DNA from: Lethocerus indicus
Lineage: Eukaryota > Arthropoda > Insecta > Hemiptera > Belostomatidae
Length of the DNA stretch: 64,000 nt
NCBI GenBank assembly: GCA_019843655.1
Contig: JACDQD010000010.1
Coordinates: forward strand, 3,145,637-3,209,636
Reading direction: 5' to 3'
Positions 36,704-47,388 of this stretch are shown here, in pieces. Positions within the stretch are counted from its first letter, which is position 1. Each line of letters starts with the position of its first letter. Position numbers and translations under genes: made by a program. The notes under the pieces were generated by a model. That model worked only from the letters and a program-made list of their open reading frames with translations, had not been told where the DNA came from and made no database searches.

Positions 36704-38246
36704 GTGGCGAAAAAAAATGCTTGAGGAGACGAAGAAAGAAATCGAAAGAATGCTAGTGACCGAGACAAGTCAACTAAACATTGGATTAAGTCCAGCGATA
36801 AGTAACAGAAAATTACAAGGAGTTTGAAAAATTCAATGTTTTCCATGTTTATCTGTGGCATAAATACGGCGACTATTCAGTGCGACTATTTTCCGATAAG
36901 CATTCCACCTTCCAGAGGAGAAAGCCGTACCGCATTGCAGTACCGTGATAAATAACTTCATTTTTCAAAATTTTATTATTCGCCGGATTTATCCGGTACA
37001 ATATTTTCCGAGAAACACGTACACATCCGAAGGTACAGGCGACTCCTTTTCAGCCTTGTTTGCCGGTTTGTGGCAGGAGCGGGCAGACACTTTAGCGACA
37101 CTTCCAATCAAGATAGACAAGCACTTGGGCCACTTGAGGTAAGAGGGGCTAATCCACCGGGCCACGTACATTTTTGGGCCCGTAGTGTTACAAACAACGG
37201 ACTAAAAATATGACGTTACAGCGTAACTTATTATAGGAAAGTTATTTACGCAATTTTACTTAAAATATTCTTATAAGATTTTCGATTGTGGTTCAATTTC
37301 CCGTAAATCTGAAAACAATAGGCAGGTCGGTAGACATAACTTTTAATATTTCTTAGAATTAATATATTCGAATTGCGATGAGTATGAATGAAAATATAAA
37401 ACACAATATTTTATTAAAAATTAACATTTTTCCTGTCGCCATACTGTATGAATTAAGCTAGATCTAAAAATATACTTCTATCTATCTCTTAACTACCCTA
37501 ACCATGCTAGGGTACGGTTGTTTTATCTACGTAGTGAAAATCAAACTTATGGATTCTAAATACATTTTTATGCGCCTACGAACTGTTAACATTTTTTTGT
37601 TATATACATTATTTAATATAAACACGAATTAAGGAGATTAAATTTCAGAACTATAAATACGTAGTGTATAGGATGATAATAAGCGCACAGATTTTGATAC
37701 ACAAACCATTCAATAAAACAAACATGAGCCTTCCAATCTTTGAGCGGTAGTAAATCAAAGAGAAGTCCATTAATATATTACTGTTTTTTTTCCCGCCGTT
37801 TCATAATTTCAAAAAGCATCCGGGGTCAAAGCAAGACAAACAGAGTGAACCGAGACCGCACGCCCGATTCTAATGATGTGCAAACGTCAAGAAAACGTTG
37901 AACAAATAGTTTTCCCGTTTAGAAAACGAAATTTCAGTGGACTACAGCCTGAGGGCCCGACAACGTTGAAACGCCGAGCGCGGTGAATAAACCGAGGGAC
38001 GGGCCATTACGAAAATTTCATTCAAACACGGGCCAGATGAAAATCGTTTGATCTGTGCCAAGGGTAAATTGTAAAAGACTTTCAAATTGTTACACGAGAT
38101 GTTTCTATCCACACGAAATTATTGGTCTGAAACTGAAATACCAGCATACTCTAACGTCCACTACCAATACCGCTGCTTAACATTGCTGATACAGAGATAC
38201 AGATTACTCAACTGTAAAGGATGTCATGTTCACATTCGGTCGTTAA
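36704..38246. other. No gene seen
   Basis: AT-rich, with only short open frames and no motif. Confidence 0.45.
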
Positions 38247-38262
38247 CTAGACCAGTTTCGGC
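38247..38262 (-). repeat. Foldback motif, diverged single copy
   Basis: CTAGACCAGTTTCGGC is the reverse form with one change (ACCAGT for ACCGGT), the same change as in the left arm at 50961-50987. Confidence 0.4.
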
Positions 38263-40044
38263 TTTGTCAATGAATCATTGAAGCCGATGTCACTACATTG
38301 TTACTGCAACGGTTTTTTCCTCTTGGGGAACCCCAAGCATGTATCTTAATTGTATGCTACGGTAAGCATGTATAAAATTCACTTAAGGAATGTATTTATA
38401 ATTTATTCCTACCTATGCCGAAATGTACAATTGAGCATAATGTCAATAAGTGACGAACTGAAAGAAGATGGGTGCAATAAGGGTGTTATATTATTGAAAA
38501 ATCTGCATATCATTTGAGTTCAAATTTCAAATTAAAGATTATTCGACTGGGTAAATATTTTTATTTTAAATCCAAAAAGGACCCATTTGGCTAAATAACT
38601 CAGCTAACTGAGCAAGTATTTATTACTCACAAAATTCAGGGAATCGTTGCCGGCGATTGTTCATCCTTCGAATGTACACCTCATGCATAATGGATTGGCA
38701 TGTTCCGGTCTAACAGACGACTCTAGCCGATGACAAAAATATCGTTTGATGGCAAATGAAAGATGTGTACATGATAGAGGATTGTAGTAGACAAATTATA
38801 AAACCTTTGGCAGTTTTAAATTACCCGACGTGTATTAAGGACACGACCACATAATATCCGATGCTGCAAATATATATAAATATTTTTAATATTTTAATAA
38901 TGATAAAGGACAGAATGGTGAAGTGGAGTTAACTTTTCTCCCCCACAGGACACGATAAACGTTAATAAGGTCCAAATTTTCCTAAAGTAATCCCCATCTC
39001 CTCCCTACTGTCTTTACTCCTTCTAATGAATTAAATATAATTTAATTAAAGATTTAATTATTCCTACAAAAGCTCTCGTGGTGGCAGGAGTAGGGCCAGG
39101 CATGCGAAATGAGAGGCCTCCGCTCCGTTCCCTCCCCCTCGTCCACCATCACTAGAGCCTGCTTTCTTTGTAATAAAAAGAAGAGAAAGAAAAAGGGGAG
39201 AGAAAAAGGGCAACACTGGTAAAGTACAAAAGGGACCAATAAACGAAAGGAGAGCGTTCCACGGGAAGGGGGAGAGGAGGTAGCCCGGTATAACGGGAGT
39301 CCCGGTAATTTATTCCGGATAAAAGGGAGGTACTCCCGGAAGGGAAAACCGGGAGGTTTTAAACAGGGAGCAGGTCAATCGGAAGTAGTAGCAGAACCGA
39401 AATCGTTTAGGAACCCGAGACTGGAAAGGGACGGCCCTGCACACAAACACCTGACTTTCCTCAGCTAATTAAACACAAACTCGAGGCGTTTACTCGGCCA
39501 TATTTTTCCCCGAACTTAAATAAAGTTTTTTTATCAACGCGATAGAAAAAGTTTTTGAACAGTTTCAATGACTTCATAATTAATGAAAGGTTGGGAAACT
39601 ATTATTTATTTTTATCACTATCTCTTTCTCGGTATTTATGGCAACGAAACAGAATTCCCCAAAATGTCCCTCTTACTATTTGTTATAAACCTTGATTTAA
39701 AAAAATTAAATTTCAATACTGGTCAACATTATAGAGTAGTAACTCTCAGAATAAGTAATGCTCGGTTTCAGATTGCAAATTGCAAGAACATTTGTTGACG
39801 AATAGTTTAATCAATCTGCAATTCCATTATGCTGACGCTCTAACATCGCAAGCAGGTCGTCCACACTATTATTCCAGGGAATAATAAATCGATTAATATC
39901 GTTTTCAGCCGATAATTTTTACACACCCATCGCACACTATTGCATTGACTCGCTATTGCAATTTTAGTTTATTCTCTTTTCTGTGTGGGGTGTGTGAAAG
40001 GTGGGCTCTCAATAGTTATACTAATGTATATAACATTAACTCCT
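38263..40044. other. No gene seen; small hairpin at 38322-38337
   Basis: AT-rich. CTTGGGG and CCCCAAG face each other across two bases at 38322-38337. A purine-rich stretch at about 39170-39390 produces low-complexity open frames. Confidence 0.45.
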
Positions 40045-40115
40045 GAACTAATTTATTTCTCTTCCTCTTTGGTTTCTCCTCACGAATTTTCGTTAGGCGT
40101 ACTTTTCCTCCTTTC
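40045..40115 (+). repeat. Family 1 dispersed repeat, partial copy
   Basis: GAACTAATTTATTTCTCTTC, then GGTTTCTCCTCACGAATTTT and CGTTAGGCGTACTTTTCC follow family 1 order. It lies about 0.9 kb upstream of the long copy at 41034. Confidence 0.5.
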
Positions 40116-41033
40116 AAGTATCATATCACCGTCCAGCCACGTGGAAGTGTTCACGCTGTGAATCATCCGGGGACATCAAAGTGGTGCCGTAATAGCGTCT
40201 CGGGCTCAAAGAGGGCCGTGACCCTCGTCGCGCGCGACGAGGTCCGGACGGGAGGTCCCGTCACCAGGACGACCGAGTGATTCGCGAAATATCATACATA
40301 ACGGGAATAATTAAACGGGGGCGAAATTGAAAATTTCATTTCGCCGCTTGGAACCGCGTTAAGAGTTTTCACCGAGGCGCGTCGCCAACGCAATATAACG
40401 AGCTTCCAGAAAAAAAAGAAAAACAAGACAAAATTGAACAGCCGACCGTTCGCACCACGCAATATAATGAGACCGCTCTCCGACTGAAAATAATTCAACA
40501 TCGAGCCGGTTTTCCTGGCCGGTCGGAAAATCCGGCAGCCTTGTTTTCCCCCTCGGCCCAAAATTACCTCTCGCTAATTAGACACCCTCAATTCTCCCCG
40601 TTTCCACCAATTTTCTCCGGTATCGAAAAGCGAACGAACATAAAAAAAAGGAAAAAAGAAAGGGAATTTTTTCCTACCGCCGACTCGCGAACTCAGTGCT
40701 GAAAAATGGAAAATAATTGTGCGCGGCACGTCCTTGTGGAAATTAAGCCAGCCCGAAAGAGTCGCAGATGTAGGATTTTTGCGGTCTTATAATTTTTTAA
40801 AGTTTAATTTAAACATAAAACGCGTTATGAATTAGAAATTAGGGGAAGTAACTTGCGTACAAAAAAATGTTACGGTAGCCACTACACTAAAATGGGTAAT
40901 ACCTAGTTAAATAGCTCATTTAGTGGCTCATTGATAAATTAAGGGCAATAGTTAACATTACAGTTATTAGTAATTTTATTTTGTATTCTTCCTTAATATA
41001 TAATACTCATAGTGTGAAATTTTTGTTCTCAAT
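40116..41033. other. No gene seen; CpG-rich block
   Basis: CpG-rich at about 40180-40580, AT-rich after. The minus-strand open frame at 40292-40561 has no recognisable motif. Confidence 0.4.
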
Positions 41034-41220
41034 ATTGCCTGGCTACTGCTTCTCTAACCTTTATTTCTTACTAATTTATTACTCTCCATCGTGGGCTGAT
41101 TATTTTCTTGGGTTTCTCCCCGAGAATTTTCGTTGGATCAACTGTTCCTCGTTTCCGACCAGAGCTCCACGTGTCTGTCGTAGTCTACCGACGGTGGGGG
41201 AACCTCGCGGAGGGAAAAAT
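41034..41220 (+). repeat. Family 1 dispersed repeat, long copy
   Basis: TGCCTGGCTACTGCTTCT, CTAATTTATTACTCTCCATC, GTGGGCTGATTATTTTC, CCCGAGAATTTTCGTTGG, and ACGGTGGGGGAACCTCGCGG give the clearest consensus of the family. The longest open frame of the window (40981-41469, 162 codons) runs through this copy. A one-base length difference from the copy at 4551 breaks frame conservation, so I do not call it a gene. Confidence 0.55.
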
Positions 41221-44200
41221 CCTTGGTCCAGCACAAGATCAATCCAACAAGGGTCTCCACTTTTCTCCATCACCAGCGCACGTAGATTGATTAGGGTAGA
41301 TGGGAAGTCAGAACTGGATTTAGAGCCGGGTTCTTGCGACCTTTCGCCTCCGGCAAGGGCGCAGACCGTTAACGCCGCTACAAAAGCGAATAAATCGCAC
41401 CCTCGCGCTCTCGGAAATAGAATGAAAAAAAGAGTACACAGTGGGGAATTATATAATGGGTACGGCTGAGAGAGGGCACAATACCCCGGGCTAGTCCGAC
41501 CCCCAATTTGTCCCCGTCCCGCAACAATCCCTTAATTGTATTGTACGAATCCGGCTCTGCCTTCTGCTACCCCCGCAGGCCGTGGAATCATTTCCATAAC
41601 GACCGCCGCTATGGGGCGCGGCCCGTGTTTGTACCGCGGCGGTCCGAGGGGTACGGGGCTCTGAACACTCGAGGCCGAACAAAAACTCCAGGTGGCCCCG
41701 CTGCGGATTCGTTCTATGATTCGGATTGGGCTAATTTCTGTAACGGGGAGGGTCGGAGCGACAAATTAAATCCGACATCACCATATTGTGGCACCGTTGT
41801 GCTAATAAGCACAACACACAGCGAGGTTTGCGACCAATGCTTTACAATGGGCGGTTATAAAATTATTTTCTTCCTACAATTATTAGTTCAATTTTAATCC
41901 CGTACGAAAGGTCAATACACAAGAAGAATTTAGAACTGCAGTTTGGGTTCGGCCATAATCGCAAATGCCACTAAATATAATTTGGCCCCGAAAATAAAAT
42001 CCCGAAACTTATCAAATTATTTAAATATGCTCTTATAGCTTGTATATTCATTTATAACCTAGTGAATAATGCAGACACTTCAACGGCAATAACATAAATT
42101 CACTGGGAAGTTACGAAAAATGTTATTATACCGAAGGGTAATAAGAAAACTTTGGTGAACCGTTTTGGTTGCATGGCAAAATATAAATGAATAAATTCTC
42201 AGTCAATATAAAGGCATTCTTGAGGTATACTACCGACTTTTTTTAGAGACACTACGTATATCCATATATATTTAACTCCTAGGAGTTATAAATATAAAGA
42301 ACCAGGGAAGACAGATATTCAATAATAAATTCATCTGAATAAAAAATAGCAACTTACATTCATTCGTTCTGCAGGATGTGAAGCGCCAATCACAACAGTA
42401 ATGAAATACACCGATCGCACTCACCTGAAACAAAGAGATTAAAAAATTAAACGACCAGAAAATGCTTTGAAGCGTCAGGTTTTCAATTGGGGAAACCGAT
42501 GTGTCGGTAATTGCCACTCGTATGAGGTTGGTCGGTCAACCCTCGCTTGTTCAATTTTACGCTCCGAGAGTCGAGATTATTTCTCAATTTTTAACTCATA
42601 CATATAAATTACAAATCAAGACAATTCAATATTATCCCATTTTCATGGCAGGGTCATATTATACTGAAGGGAACAACTCATAATCATATAATTTGTCTCA
42701 TGCCAATTTGCTTTCACAGAAATCCTGAATTCTAATCGAGATTTATTTAAAACAGAAATGAGCGAGGTCAATTGAACGATACATGTCCCGTCAATAGGAT
42801 CGAATAGGGCAGTAAATTAGCGAGGACTATAAATAAAGCTGAAGCCACAATACACTAAACTAAATTACTGAAGCCATTTGAGAGGGACTGTATATTGCCC
42901 ATCAACAACAAAACGTCATATGTTGCATTTTATACATATACATACACACACACACACACAAAAGATACAACCAGTATTGATGTTAACAAAGTAAACCACC
43001 AAAGAGGCACTCCAAATTCATTCATTCTATTTAATCGTTTATAAGTATTTATTGAATTCGTCAATTTGTCAAGATTTGATCATCACACACAGTATTGCTA
43101 ACATTGGAAAATATACAAATACAAAATTCAAAACCGCTGGTTTCTGAAAATAATGTATCTATGACTTTAAAAAAGTACGGTACAGTGGAACATAATTAAT
43201 TATTTTCAACGGACAAGAGTTTTTTCAACCGGCATTTTCCGTTTCACTTATTCTTGTCGAGCACGCTTTATTTTCGTTTCATTATAAAATCTGCAAACGT
43301 GAATACGCGAACGGTCGGAAACGGATGACTGTCCAATTTAAGGAGCTGACAGTCGTCGTAAATGTGGCGAATTAGCGCAGGTGTTGTGGCCTGCTAGCAA
43401 AACGCTTACCGGAGTGCTTTTTGAGCGCCCCACATGAGTTGGCACAAATGAATTTCGCTTGCTGAAAAACCGACCCAATACAACTTTCAGTGTGTAAAAC
43501 TGAAAAAATATATCACTATAAACATCGCAGGGAACAGAGAAGGAGTTTTTTACCCCAAAATATTATAGTTATAGTAAAGCGAACAGTCTATTTATAGTCT
43601 GTGGACTACTCCACAAAATTCATAAACCAAATGTGCGTATCTGTCGATTACTAAAATTTTTTATATTGCACGTTGACGACAATCTGAGTCCTAATTTTCT
43701 ATGTTATCAGTACACTAAGTAGCCTGCCATGTTTGATGCGTTTTGTTGTACCAGCAGCCTGGAAAGAACTTCAGTTTCAGTCAACTTCAGAAGATCAGTT
43801 TCGATTTCTCGAAGTCCTCAAGGAACGTCATTAGTAACTACACCTTGAATTTTTAAAAATCTACAGCTCAAGCAGATTAGCCCTCAATTCTTCACGGATT
43901 CAAGTAATTATAGAAATCTTAAATACAATAAATGCTACAAAAATCTGGCGCCCAATACCGTCAACTTGTTTTGTATCTATATATTAAGAGGAAGTAACTA
44001 CAAGCAGATATTATTTCAATTTAAAACACAGAAGTTGTGGAAGGATGGCTCGTTGGTGGCTCAGGGTCGGGTCAAAGGCACGTTCCCGAGAGCAGGTGTC
44101 CAGAAGGAGGGGAAAAAAGTCCAAGACATAAGTTGTTTGGTAGGGGTCGGCCACCACCGCCTCCGCCCCTGCCTTCCAAACTTAGTAAATAGAGCCCTAT

Positions 44201-44459
44201 AAATGTCCCCTACCGAGTGGTTTCTCCGTCGGCTACCGTAAAATGTCTATTACTGTAGACTACAGGGCCGCAGGGCTGTGCTAATAATAGCAAGTCTTAA
44301 CGATAAAAACGGGAGTAAAAGGATCTACCAAACTTGACCTGCAGGGCTCGAATAATTCACATATATAGATCCCTAATATGTGTGCTGTATAAAACTCCTT
44401 TTCCCATATTCCTTAGTCAAACTTTTGTTGAGTTTGTTATAAATCCTTTCTGATTTCAG
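41221..44459. other. No gene seen; (CA)n microsatellite inside
   Basis: CpG-rich to about 41800 (open frame 41508-41897, plus, no motif), then AT-rich. A CA run lies at 42944-42961. A tRNA box A-like word (TAGCGCAGGTG, 43374-43384) has no matching box B. Confidence 0.4.
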
Positions 44460-44640
44460 AATGAAAAACAAATATTTCGAAAAATTGCGGGATCCCCCTA
44501 ACCACATCTACAGAGTGGAGATTAATACTAATGATTATTCATCTCTCCCGTGCAATTCGGCATTCAGCGTACGGCACTTGCCAACAGTGTTATCTGGCGC
44601 AGGCTGTACAAATTTGAAACGGATTGTTTTAAAAAGCTGA
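44460..44640 (+). other. Low-confidence open frame behind a good splice acceptor
   Basis: CCTTTCTGATTTCAG ends at 44459 and is a good acceptor. ATG follows at 44461 and the frame stays open for 59 codons to TGA at 44638-44640. The peptide (starting MKNKYFEKL) has no motif that I recognise and there is no AATAAA close by. Chance is quite possible in this AT-rich setting. Confidence 0.15.
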
Positions 44641-46935
44641 TAAGGTCCAATATACGAAAGAGGACAACGACAGAGAATCACGACGCGCAATAACCTTGAC
44701 GGCTCAGTCAACGCCCCGAACGCCGTACCAGTAGCCAGTTATTGCCTATATTCTGTTTTTGTTACGCTTACACTAAATTGTATTTTGTTCATCCTTCAAA
44801 CTACAAACATGCTATCGTTATTCAGCTTCGTGATTTTAATAATTCAGGATTACCAGAAGATGAAAATAGATAAAAAGATAAACCTGGTGCAATAACAATT
44901 GTATGGGGGAACTAGTGAAATAACGGAAATTCAAAACGAAAGGTTTATAACGGTCAAAGGAACGTCACAAAAGGAATAAATATAGACATAGATACAGGTC
45001 GATCGCAAATATTTGCACGCTAGTTGAAAATTACAACCTACTACATTTTTAAAATTTCTCTTCTTCTGAATACAATAAATTTATCAAAAACTATCCTATC
45101 AAAAACATTCTTTCTTCGGTACCCTCCACCACATATTTCAATACTCAGAGACTAGCTTTTTCGGGGTGTGTGCCAACCCGCATGTAGAATCTAATGGGTT
45201 CACTAACTTACCCAATTCTACGATGACCTTTCAGCAATTTTTTGAATTTAAGTAATTATAACATTTTCCGTAAATCAACTCTACATACCGATAATAGTCG
45301 AGAGCCTCCTTCCAGTATCAGCTTGTTCTAATGCGTTCGGGTATAAAGCCAACTAAATAGCAAATTGTTTCCCCCCTTCCGATTTAACCGGAAACAACTA
45401 AACACAGGTTTCTGAAGAGAAAAACTGAAAACTCGAAAATACACACCGTCACAGACACAATGATGTTCCTAACCCACCGACACCAAACACTGCGGTTGAG
45501 CTACTGAAGACTGGCTGCCCGACCCAAACTAAACGAAACAAAATACAGAGCCCCAGGTATACCTGGGAGAAATGATACATTTGCAGAACGTAATATAAGT
45601 CGGGAAGTTAATTTTGTGAACATCAGGTATATAGGTTGGCGCCCTAGGGGAGGATCAGGTATTGGGTTGGGGAACATCGAAATGCCCATTGGATCGGGGA
45701 CGGAGCCGAGGAACCCCCGAAGCAAACACAGTCCTAAAACTGAATTAATAACAAGTGTTCCCACAAACACACACAACAGCGGTTTGTTAATTGACGATGG
45801 GCGCCCGCAAACCTGTAATTCGACAGATGATACAATTGAACTGATAGCCCGATCTCTTCTGAACCGAATTCAACCCGCGATTAATTTCTGCGATATATAT
45901 CTATAATAATATCTATTATTTCGGAATTCAGGCATTAAAGTAAGAACAATAAACAAAATATGGGTAACTAAGATGGGACTGCTATAAAAGCGCGAGGAAA
46001 ATTTTCGGGCAGAAATTTGATCTGAAAATAGGTCAACTTAAGCCCGTTTGATCGGTGGACCGGAGAGCTTCCCCTTTAATCAACTCCCCGATCGAAACCC
46101 TGGAAGGGCACTAATAGGTGGAGGGGGTGACAATCAAAGCCAGTCAATCGTGTCACCTTCAGGTTTCTATCGCGGTCATTTTTATTTATATTTTTTTATT
46201 AATAATTTGTTTTTGTGGTCGTGGAATCTGCAATTTTTTTATTTTAACGTACTTGAACTCAACCTACAAGAAACCGAGGCGTGTCTAACAGCCCGGACAG
46301 TCGTCCAACAGTAACGCAATATATTTTTATGACCAAACAAAGGTTCTAGTTTTTTCAATCTTTTTGCCTGCATAATGAAAGTTTCGGTGAACAATTTTTG
46401 AATTTGTCATTGTTTCTATTAATCCATATATTACCCTACTTAAGTTTTTGCGCCCCTTCACTCGCCCTAACGAAGTTTATTTATCAAAACGTTTGTTGTA
46501 ATGGTAGAGTGACAATATGGGACCTGTTTGTTTCCTGTCGGTTTTCTCTTACTTATTGATCTCACAGACTTTGGAATCGTGGAATTTTCCAATTCCTGGA
46601 CGTTCCCCAACAATTACAACCGGTCCACACTGCATACGGAATAATGATCGTCCTTGAGTTGTCATTTTATACTACCAGGATGCAAACGCGTAAGTGAGTG
46701 TAGGGTACTTAAGGTATTTGCTTGCCTAAGCTAGCAATCGCCTTGAATCCTTAATCTAGTGAAGTACACATGTCGGTTGCTTAGAAGGTTAACTGAATAT
46801 ATTACTGAAGGAATAGGGAAAACCGAAAATGGTGAGTGTTTTAAAAACGTACAGGGAAGAGACAATAAAAATGAGGAATGTGTTTCATGTAATGGCAGGT
46901 ATAAACGTACCTTGTCTGCGGTGTGCTCTGGCCAG
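44641..46935. other. No gene seen; palindrome at 45552-45567
   Basis: AT-rich. CCCAGGTATACCTGGG at 45552-45567 is a perfect 16-base palindrome. Open frames at 45616-45906 and 46048-46314 show no recognisable domain. Confidence 0.45.
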
Positions 46936-47043
46936 CGGTGAAGACTGCCAGCTGTGGGGCCGCCTCCTCAGGGCCATACAGCCGACCCTGGCCTCCATCA
47001 TCACACTTTACAGGCTCAACAAGACAACAAACAACACTCCGCG
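46936..47043 (+). CDS. Candidate exon of an unrecognised gene (first part of a GC-rich island)
   Basis: The frame GGT GAA GAC..., 35 full codons from 46937, encodes a Leu/Ile-rich, helix-like segment (GEDCQLWGRLLRAIQPTLAS and on). By my count, 27 of its 35 third positions are G or C in a region where the background is AT-rich. It is preceded by CTCTGGCCAG and its last bases CCGCG are followed by GTAATC, a moderate donor. Without splicing, the frame stops at TAA 47045-47047. I cannot name the family. The opposite strand is open too, so strand is uncertain. Confidence 0.35.
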
Positions 47044-47121
47044 GTAATCGGAACGACAACAGTGGCGGGCACACTCGCGTAACACATCGGAGCCGCGGAC
47101 ACTTGTAGGGCGATGGTATAA

Positions 47122-47229
47122 CGTGTGCGGTATCACGAGACGCTGGTGTCCTCCCGCTGGACGACGGCCGACGACGACGGACAACCCTCGTCCTCCGGCT
47201 CCTTCGGCTCTGGGCCGCCGACCATTTGA
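47122..47229 (+). CDS. Candidate C-terminal exon of the same island
   Basis: The frame is open from 47122 (after TAA at 47119) to TGA at 47227-47229. From ACG at 47140, 25 of 29 codons end in G or C. It encodes a segment with SSRW, a Thr/Ala/Asp-rich part and a Ser/Gly/Pro-rich tail ending in Ile. An AATAAA lies about 155 bases past the stop. The acceptor upstream is weak. An alternative on the minus strand is a 30-codon frame starting with ATG at 47225-47223 in a good Kozak context, also with very high third-position GC. One of the two is probably real; I cannot choose. Confidence 0.3.
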   Translation, partial: RVRYHETLVSSRWTTADDDGQPSSSGSFGSGPPTI

Positions 47230-47382
47230 CGACGAACGGGTGTGGCTGAAAAATTGTAAAGCTCAAGTTCTCCGCTATCAACGAGACGGTCGCTAGCGGA
47301 AAAGCCCTTCTGGTCGTTGCGCGGAAAATCCGGACGTTATTCGACGAATAATTCAGATTTTATGAATTTTATGATTTCACTG

Positions 47383-47388
47383 AATAAA
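47383..47388 (+). terminator. AATAAA polyadenylation-type signal
   Basis: Canonical hexamer about 155 bases downstream of the TGA at 47227-47229. It supports a plus-strand 3' end if that exon is real, but the word is common in AT-rich DNA. Confidence 0.25.

Noticed and set aside
40981..41469. Longest open frame in the window (162 codons, plus)
   Set aside because: It crosses a family 1 repeat copy whose relatives carry frame-shifting length differences, has no domain, and a frame of this length is expected about once by chance in 64 kb on six frames.
43374..43440. Box A-like TAGCGCAGGTG
   Set aside because: No box B found downstream.
46455..46480. CCTAACGAAG resembling the inverted family 1 core
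   Set aside because: Only ten bases match and flanks do not follow the family.
46841..47281. 146-codon open frame, minus strand
   Set aside because: Arg-rich and Cys-scattered product typical of the antisense of a GC-rich segment; the plus-strand frames in the same island look more protein-like.
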